A stretch of 64,000 bases of DNA from Propionibacteriaceae bacterium AM104-82 (GTDB lineage: Bacteria > Actinomycetota > Actinomycetes > Propionibacteriales > Propionibacteriaceae): the NCBI GenBank assembly GCA_027658995.1, contig JAQDQK010000006.1:1-64000 (forward strand), written 5' to 3'. Shown piece after piece: positions 8,963 to 18,841 of this stretch. A program made the translations under genes and the position numbers. Positions within the stretch are counted from its first letter, which is position 1. The number at the start of each line of letters is the position of its first letter. Below the pieces are notes generated by a model that did no database searches, had not been told where the DNA came from, and saw only the letters and a program-made list of their open reading frames with translations.

Positions 8963-9385
8963 ATGAACCAAGTGCCGGCGTGGGCCGGGTCGATCGTGTC
9001 CCCGCTCGACCAGAAGTTGGGCCTCGAGATCACCGAGATGTCCCCGGAGCGCGTCGTCGCGTCGATGCCGGTGGCGGGCAACGAGCAGCCCATGGGGCTG
9101 CTGCACGGCGGTGCCTCCGCGGCGATGGTCGAGACGCTCGGCTCCTTCGCCGCGATGGCCTACGGCTGGCCGGACAGGGCGGGCGTCGGGGTCGACCTCA
9201 ACGTCACGCACCTGCGCTCGGCGCGGTCGGGCCGGGTCACTGGCACCGCCACGGCCGTCCACCTGGGTCGCACGGTCGTCACCTACCAGGTCGACATCGT
9301 CGACGACGAGGGCAGGCAGACGGCCACCGGTCGACTCACCTGCCAGATGGTCCCGCTGCCGCCCGCGGCCCGCCAGGCCTCGTAG
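8963..9385 (+). CDS. PaaI-family hotdog thioesterase
   Basis: A 140-residue single hotdog-fold protein predicted to hydrolyse acyl- or aryl-CoA thioesters. The family signature is clear: N-x-x-x-x-H-G-G near residues 31-42 (MGLLHGG), then a long helix with a Glu (MVETLGSFAAM) and the GVDLNVTHLR strand. Length is normal for the family. ATG 8963 gives MNQVPAWAG; an upstream GTG at 8918 would overlap polA. A thioesterase beside polA and the ANTAR regulator also occurs in other actinobacteria. The substrate cannot be told from sequence. Confidence 0.88.
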   Translation: MNQVPAWAGSIVSPLDQKLGLEITEMSPERVVASMPVAGNEQPMGLLHGGASAAMVETLGSFAAMAYGWPDRAGVGVDLNVTHLRSARSGRVTGTATAVHLGRTVVTYQVDIVDDEGRQTATGRLTCQMVPLPPAARQAS

Positions 9386-9392
9386 AAGGCAA

Positions 9393-9425
9393 CGAGCGCC
9401 GCACCCCGGAGGGTGACGGCGCTCG
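9393..9425. terminator. Bidirectional terminator between thioesterase and pdtaR
   Basis: A 9-bp outer stem (9393-9401 with 9417-9425) extended by a 4-bp inner stem with one bulged base. It lies in the gap between two convergent genes. Confidence 0.6.
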
Positions 9426-9442
9426 GCGTTCAGCGTCGAGGG

Positions 9443-10021
9443 TTACTTCTTCTTGTGGCTGATGACGCCCTCGGCGACGTCGCGCATCGACTTGCGCATG
9501 TCCATGGCCGTCTTCTGGATCCAGCGGAAGGCCTCAGGCTCGGTCAGGCCGAGGTCCTGCTGCAGGATGCCCTTGGCCTGGTCGATGATCTTGCGCGACT
9601 CGAAGCGGTCCTCGAGGCTCGCGAGTTCCTCCTCGATCGCGGTGATCTCCTGGAAGCGACCCATCGCGATCTCGATGGCGGGCACCACGTCGGAGGCCCC
9701 GAAGGGCTTGACGACGTAGGCCATGGCGCCGGCGTCGCGGGCGCGCTCGACCAGGTCACGCTGACTGAACGCGGTCAGCATGACGATCGGGGCGATCCGC
9801 TCCTCGGCGATGATCTCGGCGGCGGTGATGCCGTCCATCTTCGGCATCTTGACGTCCATGATGACGAGGTCGGGGTCGAGCTCGCGGGCGAGCTTCACCG
9901 CCTCTTCACCGTCGGCGGCCTCGCCGACAACGTTGTACCCCTCTTCGGTCAGCAGTTCGACGAGGTCGAGGCGGATGAGCGCCTCGTCCTCGGCAACGAT
10001 CACACTTGGTTTCTTGTTCAT
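9443..10021 (-). CDS. pdtaR: ANTAR-domain response regulator (PdtaR-like)
   Basis: A cytoplasmic two-component regulator of 192 residues that acts by RNA binding rather than DNA binding. The receiver domain has acidic residues EDE 11-13, phospho-acceptor Asp56 (LVIMDVKMP) and a Lys near 108 (YVVKPFG). The C-terminal ANTAR domain (about 130-185) includes QAKGILQQDLGLTEPEAF. In M. tuberculosis PdtaR with kinase PdtaS blocks transcription terminators; the kinase is not in this window. ATG 10021 (MNKKPSVIVAEDE) is chosen over an upstream start because it begins directly at the receiver fold. The start codon is preceded by a leader of about 55 nt. Confidence 0.92.
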   Translation of the reverse strand: MNKKPSVIVAEDEALIRLDLVELLTEEGYNVVGEAADGEEAVKLARELDPDLVIMDVKMPKMDGITAAEIIAEERIAPIVMLTAFSQRDLVERARDAGAMAYVVKPFGASDVVPAIEIAMGRFQEITAIEEELASLEDRFESRKIIDQAKGILQQDLGLTEPEAFRWIQKTAMDMRKSMRDVAEGVISHKKK

Positions 10022-10083
10022 AATTCTTCGTGGGCACTTTTCCCTCGCCCTGGGAGGCGAGCTTCGCTGGTCAACCTGGGGGA

Positions 10084-10089
10084 ATATTA
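10084..10089 (-). promoter_or_regulatory. Possible -10 box of pdtaR
   Basis: TAATAT on the minus strand with TGGGCA 18 bases upstream (10108-10113). The -35 match is partial. Confidence 0.35.
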
Positions 10090-10139
10090 CCCGTCTTGGG
10101 CGAGATTTGCCCACTGAGCGGCAGAGATGAAAACCTGGC

Positions 10140-10145
10140 TACAAT
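10140..10145 (+). promoter_or_regulatory. -10 box of tRNA-Leu
   Basis: TACAAT, 12 bases before the mature 5' end of the tRNA, so transcription would start about 6 bases upstream of it. No convincing -35 box is seen. Confidence 0.45.
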
Positions 10146-10157
10146 GTTGCACGCCCT

Positions 10158-10240
10158 GCCCGGGTGGCGGAATGGTATACGCGGACGGCTCAAACCCGTC
10201 TGGCCGAGAGGCCTTAGGGGTTCGACTCCCCTCCCGGGCA
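10158..10240 (+). tRNA. tRNA-Leu(CAA)
   Basis: An 83-nt tRNA with a 7-bp acceptor stem (10158-10164 with 10233-10239), discriminator A10240, a 5-bp anticodon stem around loop CTCAAAC, and anticodon CAA at 10191-10193, reading UUG. It has the long variable arm of type II tRNAs and a GGTTCGACTCC T-loop. The 3' CCA is not encoded. Confidence 0.97.
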
Positions 10241-10245
10241 CGCAG

Positions 10246-10279
10246 AAGGCCGGGAACCCGATTCGGGTTCCCGGCCTTT
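10246..10279. terminator. Strong bidirectional terminator between tRNA-Leu and pyk
   Basis: A perfect 15-bp inverted repeat (10246-10260 with 10264-10278) around three bases, with TTT on the plus side. It serves the tRNA and the convergent pyk gene. Confidence 0.85.
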
Positions 10280-10290
10280 CACACGTCAGG

Positions 10291-11718
10291 TCACTGCTCT
10301 TCGAGCTGATCCTTGATCTTGTGGACGCGCAGGTTGTTCGTCTTGCCTGGCACGCCCATCGGGGAGCCGGACACGATGACGATGCGCTCGCCGACCTCGA
10401 TCATGCCGCGGTCACGCAGGTGGTGATCGACGGCCTCGACCATCTCCTCCTGCTGCGTGAACTCGGGCGTGATCTGGGTGTCGACGCCCCACGTCAGGGT
10501 GAGCTGCTGGCGGGTCGACTTCTCCGGGGAGAACACCAGCATCGGGATCGGGGAACGCAGGCGCGCCAGGCGGCGGCCGGTGTCACCCGACTTGGTGAAC
10601 GCGACCAGGTAGCGGGCGCCGATGCGCTCGGCGACCTCTGCCGCGGCCTTCGCCAGGATGCCGCCCGTGGTGTGCGGGTCCCAGTCGATGGTGTGGATCT
10701 CTGCGTGACCCTCGCGTTCCGTCTTCTCGACGATGCGGGCCATGGTGGAGACGGTCTCGACCGGGTAGTCGCCGACGGAGGTCTCACCGGAGAGCATCAC
10801 GGCGTCGGCGCCGTCGAGGACGGCGTTGGCGACGTCGGAGGCCTCGGCGCGCGTCGGGCGCGGGTTCGAGATCATCGACTCGAGCATCTGGGTGGCGACG
10901 ATGACCGGCTTGGCCCACTTGCGGGCGGCGCGGACGATGCGCTTCTGGACGAGCGGCACCTCCTCGAGGGGAAGCTCGACGCCCAGGTCACCGCGGGCCA
11001 CCATGAACGCGTCGAACGCGTCGATGATCTCCTGCAGGTTGGCGATGGCCTGCGGCTTCTCCAACTTCGCGATGACGGGAAGGCGGCGGCCCTCCTCGTC
11101 CATGATCTCGTGGACGCGCTTGATGTCGTCGGCCGAGCGGACGAAGGACAGGGCGATCATGTCGACGTCCTGGCCGAGCGCCCAGCGCAGGTCGTTCTCG
11201 TCCTTCTCGGAGAGGGCGGGGACGGACACGGCGACGCCGGGCAGGTTGATGCCCTTGTTGTTCGAGATGGGGCCGGCGACGGTGACCTCACAGACCACGT
11301 CGGTGTCGGTGACCTCGATGGCCCGCATGCCGACCTTGCCGTCGTCGATCAGGATCTGGTCGCCGACCTTGACGTCTCCGGGGAGACCCTTGTAGGTCGT
11401 CGAGCAGCGTTCCTGGTCACCGAGGATGTCGTCGGTGGTGATGGTGAAACGGGCGCCAGGCTCCAGGAGGATCTTCGCGTCATCGGCGAAACGGCCGAGG
11501 CGGATCTTCGGGCCCTGCAGGTCGGCGAACACGCCGACGGTCTTGCCCGTGATCTCGGAGGCGGCACGCACGTTCTTCACGCGGTTGCCGTGCTCGTTGT
11601 AGTCGCCGTGGCTCATGTTGAGACGCGCGACATTCATGCCGGCGTTCAGGAGTTCGACGAGGCGGTCAACAGTCTCGGCAGATGGGCCGAGGGTACAAAC
11701 GATCTTTGCTCTACGCAC
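10291..11718 (-). CDS. pyk: Pyruvate kinase
   Basis: Converts phosphoenolpyruvate and ADP to pyruvate and ATP at the end of glycolysis. The 475-residue length is normal. Visible signatures are the N-terminal RRAKIVCTLGPS, NMSHGDY, the active-site strand with VIAKLEKPQAI, the substrate helix MVARGDLGVELPLEEVP, and TQMLESM. The C-terminal domain follows (FTKSGDTGRRLARLRS). GTG 11718 is chosen because VRRAKIVCTLGP is the family start and a TAGGGT -10 box lies 7 bases upstream. Pyk near polA and pdtaR matches mycobacterial synteny. Confidence 0.97.
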   Translation of the reverse strand: MRRAKIVCTLGPSAETVDRLVELLNAGMNVARLNMSHGDYNEHGNRVKNVRAASEITGKTVGVFADLQGPKIRLGRFADDAKILLEPGARFTITTDDILGDQERCSTTYKGLPGDVKVGDQILIDDGKVGMRAIEVTDTDVVCEVTVAGPISNNKGINLPGVAVSVPALSEKDENDLRWALGQDVDMIALSFVRSADDIKRVHEIMDEEGRRLPVIAKLEKPQAIANLQEIIDAFDAFMVARGDLGVELPLEEVPLVQKRIVRAARKWAKPVIVATQMLESMISNPRPTRAEASDVANAVLDGADAVMLSGETSVGDYPVETVSTMARIVEKTEREGHAEIHTIDWDPHTTGGILAKAAAEVAERIGARYLVAFTKSGDTGRRLARLRSPIPMLVFSPEKSTRQQLTLTWGVDTQITPEFTQQEEMVEAVDHHLRDRGMIEVGERIVIVSGSPMGVPGKTNNLRVHKIKDQLEEQ

Positions 11719-11725
11719 GGTGCAT

Positions 11726-11731
11726 ACCCTA
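11726..11731 (-). promoter_or_regulatory. -10 box of pyk (leaderless)
   Basis: TAGGGT on the minus strand ends 7 bases before the GTG start, with no ribosome-binding site between. Confidence 0.45.
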
Positions 11732-11782
11732 CCCGACCTGCCCGATTCACCCCACAGGGGGCGAACCAGTGAGCAGAACCGA

Positions 11783-12697
11783 TCAGCCCTCGCGCACGGA
11801 TTCCAACGCCCGGGCCAGGTCGGCCGGGTAGGGCGACTCGAACGAGACGTAGTCCCCCCGCGTCGGGTGCACGAAGCCGAGCCCGACGGCGTGCAGCCAC
11901 TGCCGCTCCAACCCGAGCCGCGCGGAGAGCGTCGGGTCGGACCCGTAGAGCGGGTCGCCGACACACGGGTGCCCGATGGCGGCCATGTGGACGCGGATCT
12001 GGTGCGTGCGGCCGGTCTCCAGGTGCACCTCGAGCAGCGTCGCGGCGCGGTGCGCCTCGAGCGTCTGGTAGTGCGTGACGGATGCGCGGCCTCCGTCGAT
12101 GATCGCCATCTTCCAGTCGGCGCCGGGGTGCCGCGCGATGGGCGCGTCGATGGTTCCCACGAACGGGTCGGGACGGCCCTGCACCAGCGCGTGGTAGGTC
12201 TTGTCGACGACCCGGTCCCGGAAGGCCTGCTTCAGGACGGAGTAGGCAACCTCGGACTTGGCGACCACCATCAGGCCGCTGGTGCCGACGTCGAGGCGAC
12301 TGACGATGCCCTGCCGCTCCGCGGCACCCGAGGTGCTCACCGCGATGCCTGCGGCGGCCAGGTGCTCGGTGATTGACGGGCCCTCCCAGCCGAGGCTGGG
12401 GTGCGCCGCGACCCCGACGGGCTTGTCGACCACGACCAGGTCGGCGTCCTCATAGACGATGCCGACGCCGTCGGCGAGTTCGGGGGCGGCGACGGGTACG
12501 GGTGGCGCCTCGACGATCTCGAGTAGTTCTCCCCCGGCGACGCGCTGCGAGGCCTTCGCGACTCTCACGCCGCCGAGCAGGATCGCCCCCGCGTCGATGA
12601 AGTCCTCCACCTTTGACCTGCTGTAGCCCGACACCCTGGCGGCCGCGGCGTCGACGCGGTCTCCCGCGAGCGCGTCGGGGATGATGAACAGGCTCAC
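11783..12697 (-). CDS. RluA/RluD-family pseudouridine synthase
   Basis: A 304-residue enzyme predicted to isomerise uridine to pseudouridine in 23S rRNA. An S4 RNA-binding domain occupies about residues 12-75. The synthase domain has the catalytic Asp in SRLDVGTSGLMVVAKS, then HPGADWKM and the GRTHQIRVHMA motif. The GTG start at 12697 overlaps the lspA stop as GTGA, so the two genes are translationally coupled. The lspA-rluD pair is conserved in many bacteria. Confidence 0.94.
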   Translation of the reverse strand: MSLFIIPDALAGDRVDAAAARVSGYSRSKVEDFIDAGAILLGGVRVAKASQRVAGGELLEIVEAPPVPVAAPELADGVGIVYEDADLVVVDKPVGVAAHPSLGWEGPSITEHLAAAGIAVSTSGAAERQGIVSRLDVGTSGLMVVAKSEVAYSVLKQAFRDRVVDKTYHALVQGRPDPFVGTIDAPIARHPGADWKMAIIDGGRASVTHYQTLEAHRAATLLEVHLETGRTHQIRVHMAAIGHPCVGDPLYGSDPTLSARLGLERQWLHAVGLGFVHPTRGDYVSFESPYPADLARALESVREG

Positions 12698-13209
12698 GCG
12701 TCGGCCTTCTCGGCCTCGGCCTCCCGCTTGGCGGCACGGTCGGAGCGGAAACTCATGATGATGATGATGACCGCCGCGAACGTGATGCACATGTCGGCGA
12801 CGTTGAAGATCGCGAAGTTCGGCAGTTGGAACATGTCGATGACGTGTCCGTGCAGCGCCGCGGGCGGCTGGAAGATCCGGTCGACGAGGTTGCCCGCGAT
12901 GCCTGCCATCAGCAGCCCGAGCGCGATGCCATGCCAGAGCCGGGTGATGCGCGGCAGCGCGTAGCCGAGGCAGCCGAGCAGCGCGACGATCGCGAAGATC
13001 GAGAACACGATGGTGACCCCGGAGCCCATCCCGAAGGCGGCACCGGGGTTACGGATCAGGTTGAGCTTGAGCAGCGGGCCGAGCAGTTCGACGGGCTCGC
13101 CTGGCGTGAGGTACGTGGCGCTGGCCCACTTGACGACCTGGTCGACGCCGATCCCCAGCAGGGCGATGCCTCCGGCGATCAGGCCGACGCCGCGGTACCG
13201 GACGCTCAG
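12694..13209 (-). CDS. lspA: Lipoprotein signal peptidase II
   Basis: Membrane aspartic protease that removes signal peptides from prolipoproteins. Four membrane segments are visible and both catalytic aspartates occur in their motifs, GNLVDRIF and FNVADMCI. The C-terminus is a charged Ala/Glu/Lys tail. The start is uncertain. The next upstream in-frame GTG (13233) has no Shine-Dalgarno sequence and overlaps dksA by 28 bases. A CTG at 13209 overlaps the dksA stop as CTGA and has GAGAGG at ideal distance, giving 171 residues, and is preferred here. A typical lipoprotein substrate in this window is the CueP protein. Confidence 0.9.
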   Translation of the reverse strand: MSVRYRGVGLIAGGIALLGIGVDQVVKWASATYLTPGEPVELLGPLLKLNLIRNPGAAFGMGSGVTIVFSIFAIVALLGCLGYALPRITRLWHGIALGLLMAGIAGNLVDRIFQPPAALHGHVIDMFQLPNFAIFNVADMCITFAAVIIIIMSFRSDRAAKREAEAEKADA

Positions 13210-13628
13210 CGTCGTTCCTCTCGCTGCTTGCACGTCACGCAGAGGGTCGCGCGCGGGAACACCTGCAGGCGCCCCTTGCCGATCGGCTGGCCGCACACCT
13301 CGCACAGGCCGTAGCCGCCGTCGTCGAAGCGCGAGATCGCCAGGTGCAACTGCTCGGCCATCTCCTTGACGTTGGCCGCGAGCGAGACCTCCTGGTCGCG
13401 CTCGAAGTTGCTGGACCCGACGTCGGCCGGGTCGCGACCCGCGCCGTCTGTGCCGCCCTTGAGCAGCGATTCGAGCTCAGCCTCCGTCGCGGCGATCCGG
13501 CGCTCTACGCGCTCCAGTTCCTCCTGGAGTTCGGCGCGCTGCTCTTCCACTTCCTCTGCCGTCCACGGATCTTCTCCGTCGAGAACAGGGAGGACAACCG
13601 CGGGAGCGGCTTTCTTCGACGTCGGCAT
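13206..13628 (-). CDS. TraR/DksA-type zinc-finger protein
   Basis: A 140-residue protein with an N-terminal coiled coil (about 30-75), the linker LAANVKEMAEQLHLAISR and a C4 zinc finger near the C-terminus (CEVCGQPI then CVTCKQ). DksA/TraR proteins enter the RNA polymerase secondary channel. In actinobacteria the role of this family is poorly known and the D-x-x-D/A coiled-coil tip is not obvious here. ATG 13628 (MPTSKK) is taken as start. The stop overlaps the proposed lspA start, so dksA, lspA and rluD form one transcript. Confidence 0.88.
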   Translation of the reverse strand: MPTSKKAAPAVVLPVLDGEDPWTAEEVEEQRAELQEELERVERRIAATEAELESLLKGGTDGAGRDPADVGSSNFERDQEVSLAANVKEMAEQLHLAISRFDDGGYGLCEVCGQPIGKGRLQVFPRATLCVTCKQREERR

Positions 13629-13705
13629 CTCAGCTCTTTCTTGTCTGGACTGTGGCGGGAAGGTTACACCACAAACGGCGCAAAACAAGGCCAGGGTCCC
13701 CACGC

Positions 13706-13740
13706 AAAAAAAGGGGCCGACGCCCGAAGGCGTCGACCCC
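13706..13740 (-). terminator. Intrinsic terminator of divIVA
   Basis: A 12-bp stem (one wobble pair) closed by a TTCG loop and followed on the minus strand by seven T. It ends the dcw cluster transcript and insulates dksA. Confidence 0.92.
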
Positions 13741-13758
13741 GTTCTTTACGCGGTGCGG

Positions 13759-14724
13759 CTAGGCCTGATCGCCGTTGGCGAGAGCGTCGAGGCGGGGGGT
13801 GTCGGACTGGCGCTGGGCCAGATCCGGCACGTCTGCCGGCTCGGGACGGTCGTCGCTGAGCGAGTTGAGGAAGCGCTGCAGCGAACCGGTGAGGTTCTCG
13901 CGGTACGTCGACTCGAAGCCGCGCAGCGCGTCGACCTTTCCGGTCAGCTCGCCCTGCTCGCGCTCGAGGTCGGCGAAGAGTTCCTCGCGACGCTGCGACG
14001 CCTGGGTGTCGACGGCGGCCGCGCGGGCCTCCGCCTGGCTGGTCATCTGCTCGGCGTTGACGCGGGCCTCGGACTCGACGCGCTCTGCCTTGGTGCGGGC
14101 GTCGGTCTTGATCTCGGCGGCGCGCTGCTCGGCCTCCGCGATCTTGCGCTCGGCCTCGGTCTGCGCCTCGTTGACGAGCGTGGTCGCCTGGTCGGTGGCC
14201 ATCTGCAGCAGGCGGGTGACCGCGGGGGCGGCGTCCTCGCTTGCGGTGACCACGAGGGTCTCGCTTCCGGTGCCTGCCGAGGCGGTGACGCGCTCGGTGC
14301 GGGCGCGGTCGTACTCGGAGCGGACCTGCTCGAGCTGGCTGCGGAGGGTGTCGTTCTCGGCCGACAGCTCACGGATGCGGGCCTCGGCGGCCTGCGTGGC
14401 CTGCGCGTCGCCGCCGCCCTGGCCTGCGGCCTGGTTCACGACACCGTTGAGGCGGTCGATCTCGGCGCGCAGCGAGGCGATCTCGCGGTCCTTGTTCTCG
14501 ACGGCGCCGCGGAGCTCGGAGTCGTCGGAGACGGCGGGCTGCACGGCGGTGGTCTGCACGGAGTCCAGCTCGCGGCGCATCCGCTCGCGTTCCTTGTCGA
14601 ACTCGTCGAACGTGAGTTCCACCTTGTCAATGAAGGTGTCGACATCGCCGACCTGGTAGCCGGACTCACCGCGGCGCGTCATGCGGAAGCGGATTTGACG
14701 GACCTCGTCAAGGGTCAAGCTCAT
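13759..14724 (-). CDS. divIVA: DivIVA/Wag31 polar growth protein
   Basis: A coiled-coil scaffold that marks curved membrane at poles and septa. The 321 residues start with the DivIVA membrane-binding domain (LTLDEVRQIRF, then GYQVGDVDTFIDK) and continue with long Ala/Glu/Arg-rich coiled coils (about 30-70, 90-135 and 165-270). The C-terminal tail is short and acidic. ATG 14724 is chosen over ATG 14742 because GGAG lies 6 bases upstream and MSLTLDEV is the family start. Last gene of the dcw cluster, with its own promoter. Confidence 0.94.
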   Translation of the reverse strand: MSLTLDEVRQIRFRMTRRGESGYQVGDVDTFIDKVELTFDEFDKERERMRRELDSVQTTAVQPAVSDDSELRGAVENKDREIASLRAEIDRLNGVVNQAAGQGGGDAQATQAAEARIRELSAENDTLRSQLEQVRSEYDRARTERVTASAGTGSETLVVTASEDAAPAVTRLLQMATDQATTLVNEAQTEAERKIAEAEQRAAEIKTDARTKAERVESEARVNAEQMTSQAEARAAAVDTQASQRREELFADLEREQGELTGKVDALRGFESTYRENLTGSLQRFLNSLSDDRPEPADVPDLAQRQSDTPRLDALANGDQA

Positions 14725-14776
14725 GTTTGCTCCAAAGCTCATCGAAATTCACTGACCGGGTGGCCGATTTCAACAA

Positions 14777-14807
14777 ACATTAGCCTAGCCGCGGTTGTGG
14801 GCGTCAA
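14777..14807 (-). promoter_or_regulatory. divIVA promoter
   Basis: On the minus strand TTGACG (14802-14807) and TAATGT (14777-14782) are 19 bases apart; an alternative -10 TAGGCT (14782-14787) is closer. It lies in the 114-base gap after sepF, a gap too short for the yggT gene usual here. Confidence 0.5.
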
Positions 14808-14838
14808 AAACTTCAGCAACCACTTGAGGGTTTTAGGC

Positions 14839-15321
14839 TCAGCTCTGGTTGAAAAAGCCACCAGAAACGATGCGTTCCTTGTCCTCCGGCCCAACGACCA
14901 GGTTCTGGGGGCAGAGCAGGAACACCTTCGACGACACGCGCTCGATGTTGCCGCGCAGGCCGAAGATCAGCCCGGCCGCGAAGTCGACGAGGCGCTTGTC
15001 CTCGCCGTCCTCCATGTCGGACAGGTTCATGATGACGGGGATGCCGTCGCGGAAGTTCTCACCGATCACGCGGGCCTCGTTGTACGAGCGCGGTCGCACC
15101 GACACGATGCGGCTCAGGTCGGCGACCTCCTTCTGCGCGACGGGGGTCAACTGCGTCGGGCGACGAGAGGGCAACTGGGACACCTTGCTCACCTCCTGGC
15201 TCGGCTCATCCTCGACGTACACGTCGCTGGTGAGCTCGCCGTCGGCGTCGATCTGCTCATCTGTTTCATAGCGCCCGTCTTCGACGAGCCCCAGCCATGC
15301 ACCAAGCTTCCGAACGCCCAC
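14839..15321 (-). CDS. sepF: Cell division protein SepF
   Basis: Membrane anchor and bundler of FtsZ in bacteria without FtsA. The 160-residue protein has an N-terminal amphipathic helix (VRKLGAWLGL), a variable acidic linker and the SepF domain (about 75-150), with RPRSYNEARVIGENFRDGIPV split by linkers and the G-containing strand AAGLIFGLRG. The GTG start at 15321 has GGAGG six bases upstream. It follows ftsZ directly. Confidence 0.95.
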   Translation of the reverse strand: MGVRKLGAWLGLVEDGRYETDEQIDADGELTSDVYVEDEPSQEVSKVSQLPSRRPTQLTPVAQKEVADLSRIVSVRPRSYNEARVIGENFRDGIPVIMNLSDMEDGEDKRLVDFAAGLIFGLRGNIERVSSKVFLLCPQNLVVGPEDKERIVSGGFFNQS

Positions 15322-15402
15322 GATGCCTCCTTGATCGGTATCACTGGAAGGCTATCGCGCTGTGCACCGCGAACCCGCGCGCGACGCACCGACGCGCCGA
15401 GA

Positions 15403-16548
15403 TCACTTCATGAAATCGGGAACGTCCAGATCGTCGTCGTCATCGACCGGCTGCGGGGCCGGACGGGGCGCGGGGGCCGGGGCGGGCGCGACGGGCCGCT
15501 GCCCGGGCATCGGGCTTGCCTGCGGCGCGTTGGACGTAGCGGCGGGGCGCGCCTGAGGACGCGGCTCGGCGAGTCGCGACTGCTGGCGCTTCTGCGGCTG
15601 GCCGCCGTCGAAGCCGGCCGCGATCACCGTGACGCGGACCTCGTCGCCGAGCGCGTCGTCGATGACGGTGCCGAAGATGATGTTGGCCTCGTCGTGCGCG
15701 GCCTCCTCGATGAGCTGGGCTGCCGCCGAGACCTCGAACAGGCCGAGGTCGGAGCCGCCCGCGATCGACAGCAGCACGCCGTGCGCGCCGTCGATGCTCG
15801 CCTCGAGAAGGGGCGAGCTGATCGCCATCTCTGCGGCGGCGCGGGCGCGGTCCTCACCGCGGGCCGAGCCGATGCCCATCAGGGCGGAGCCGGCCTGGCT
15901 CATGATGGACTTCACGTCGGCGAAGTCGAGGTTGATGAGGCCAGGGGTGGTGATCAGGTCGGTGATGCCGGAGACGCCCTGCATCAGCACCTGGTCGGCC
16001 TGCTTGAACGCCTCCAGGATGGCCACCTGGTGGTCGGTCATCTGCAGCAACTTGTCGTTGGGGATGACGATCAGCGTGTCGACCTCTTCGCGCAGCGACT
16101 CGATGCCGGTCTCCGCCTGGGTCGAGCGGCGGCGACCCTCGAAGGAGAACGGCCGCGTCACGACGCCGATGGTCAGCGCGCCGAGCGAGCGGGCGATCTT
16201 CGCGACGATCGGAGCGGCTCCGGTGCCGGTGCCCCCGCCCTCGCCCGCGGTGACGAAGACCATGTCGGCACCCTTGAGCGCCTCCTCGATCTCGTCGGAG
16301 TGGTCCTCCGCGGCCTGGCGTCCCTTGGCCGGGTCGGCGCCTGCGCCGAGACCCCGGGTCAGTTCGCGGCCGATGTCGAGCTTGACGTCGGCGTCGCTCA
16401 TCAGGAGCGCCTGCGCATCCGTGTTGACGGCGATGAACTCCACGCCGCGGAGCCCGGCCTCGATCATGCGGTTGACGGCGTTGACGCCGCCGCCGCCGAC
16501 ACCGACGACCTTGATCACCGCGAGGTAGTTCTGAGATGCGCTAGCCAT
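15403..16548 (-). CDS. ftsZ: Cell division protein FtsZ
   Basis: Tubulin-like GTPase that forms the Z-ring. The 381-residue protein has [16 protein letters not shown], the GTP-binding GEGGGTGTG near residue 105, NFADVKSIM and a T7 loop region. A Pro/Ala-rich linker (about 315-365) leads to the conserved C-terminal peptide DLDVPDFMK that SepF binds. ATG 16548 ([16 protein letters not shown]) is chosen over an upstream in-frame start at 16614. The 122-base gap to ftsQ suggests an additional promoter for ftsZ. Confidence 0.97.
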   Translation of the reverse strand: MASASQNYLAVIKVVGVGGGGVNAVNRMIEAGLRGVEFIAVNTDAQALLMSDADVKLDIGRELTRGLGAGADPAKGRQAAEDHSDEIEEALKGADMVFVTAGEGGGTGTGAAPIVAKIARSLGALTIGVVTRPFSFEGRRRSTQAETGIESLREEVDTLIVIPNDKLLQMTDHQVAILEAFKQADQVLMQGVSGITDLITTPGLINLDFADVKSIMSQAGSALMGIGSARGEDRARAAAEMAISSPLLEASIDGAHGVLLSIAGGSDLGLFEVSAAAQLIEEAAHDEANIIFGTVIDDALGDEVRVTVIAAGFDGGQPQKRQQSRLAEPRPQARPAATSNAPQASPMPGQRPVAPAPAPAPRPAPQPVDDDDDLDVPDFMK

Positions 16549-16670
16549 GCACCGAAGGCTATGTGCACTTTCGGGCCCAGGTCCAACGGCGCGTCCGAAT
16601 AGGGCCCGAATCACCTCAAGTTCTACTTCAGGGTTTCACTTCCCCGGGTTGAGGGTTCGTCGGTGGGGCA

Positions 16671-17395
16671 CTACTTGCGCGTGATCGGGTCGCGCGGCGC
16701 GGACACGTCGTACACGCTCGCCTCCACCGAAAGCAGCGCCGAAAGCACCTGGCCCTTGAGCTCGGATTCCTCCGCGCTGCCCCACACGACCTCCCGGCCG
16801 CCGCTCAGCTTGAACGAGATCCGGTCGACGGCCTTGGCGCTGAAGGACTCGATGTCGGCCTTGACGCCGTCGGGCAGGTTCGCAACGACCGTGGCGATGT
16901 CGCGCCGCAACCGGTCGTCGGCGTTGGGGGCGGAGACCTGGATGACGCCGTCGGAACCGGCCGCGGACGTGTTGTAGATGACGCCCTCGGTGTCGACCCA
17001 GGAGACTGAGCCCTTCTCCTTGACCTGGTACGAGAGGGTGCGCTCGGTGACGTTGATGACGATGGTGTCCGGCAGCGCCCGCCCGACGGCCACGTCGCGG
17101 ACCGGCTTGAGTTGCCTGACCCGCTCGGCGATGGCGCCGGTGTCCTCACGCAGCACGGGAAGTTCGAGTTGGACCTGCGCCGCCTCGCGCACCTCGTCCT
17201 CGGTGAGCAGGCTGGTGCCGTTGACCTGGACGTTGTGGGTCGCGAACACCGGCGAGAAGCCGAACAGGTAGATCGCGGCGCCGATCAGCACGACCGCCCC
17301 GACGATGCTCCCCCACAGCACCCAGCGTCGCTTTCGGTCGCCGCGCCGCTTGTCCTGCAGCGCCTTGGCGAAGGCGCCGGGGGCGAGCGGTTGGC

Positions 17396-17399
<4 letters not shown>
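16671..17399 (-). CDS. ftsQ: Cell division protein FtsQ
   Basis: Bitopic divisome protein, 242 residues. A basic cytoplasmic tail is followed by one membrane segment (about 28-49), a POTRA domain (FATHNVQVNG, TEDEVREAAQ) and the FtsQ domain (about 120-235). It links FtsL/FtsB to early divisome proteins. GTG 17399 overlaps the murC stop as GTGA. Confidence 0.93.

Positions 17400-18840
<1,441 letters not shown>

Positions 18841-18841
<1 letters not shown>

Noticed and set aside
7306..9462. 718-codon plus-strand frame opposite polA
   Set aside because: Shadow of polA; the real plus-strand gene there is the short thioesterase in another frame.
13366..16602. 1078-codon open frame on the plus strand opposite divIVA, sepF and ftsZ
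   Set aside because: It is antisense to three recognised genes and has biased low-complexity composition, as expected of the third-position GC shadow in high-GC DNA.
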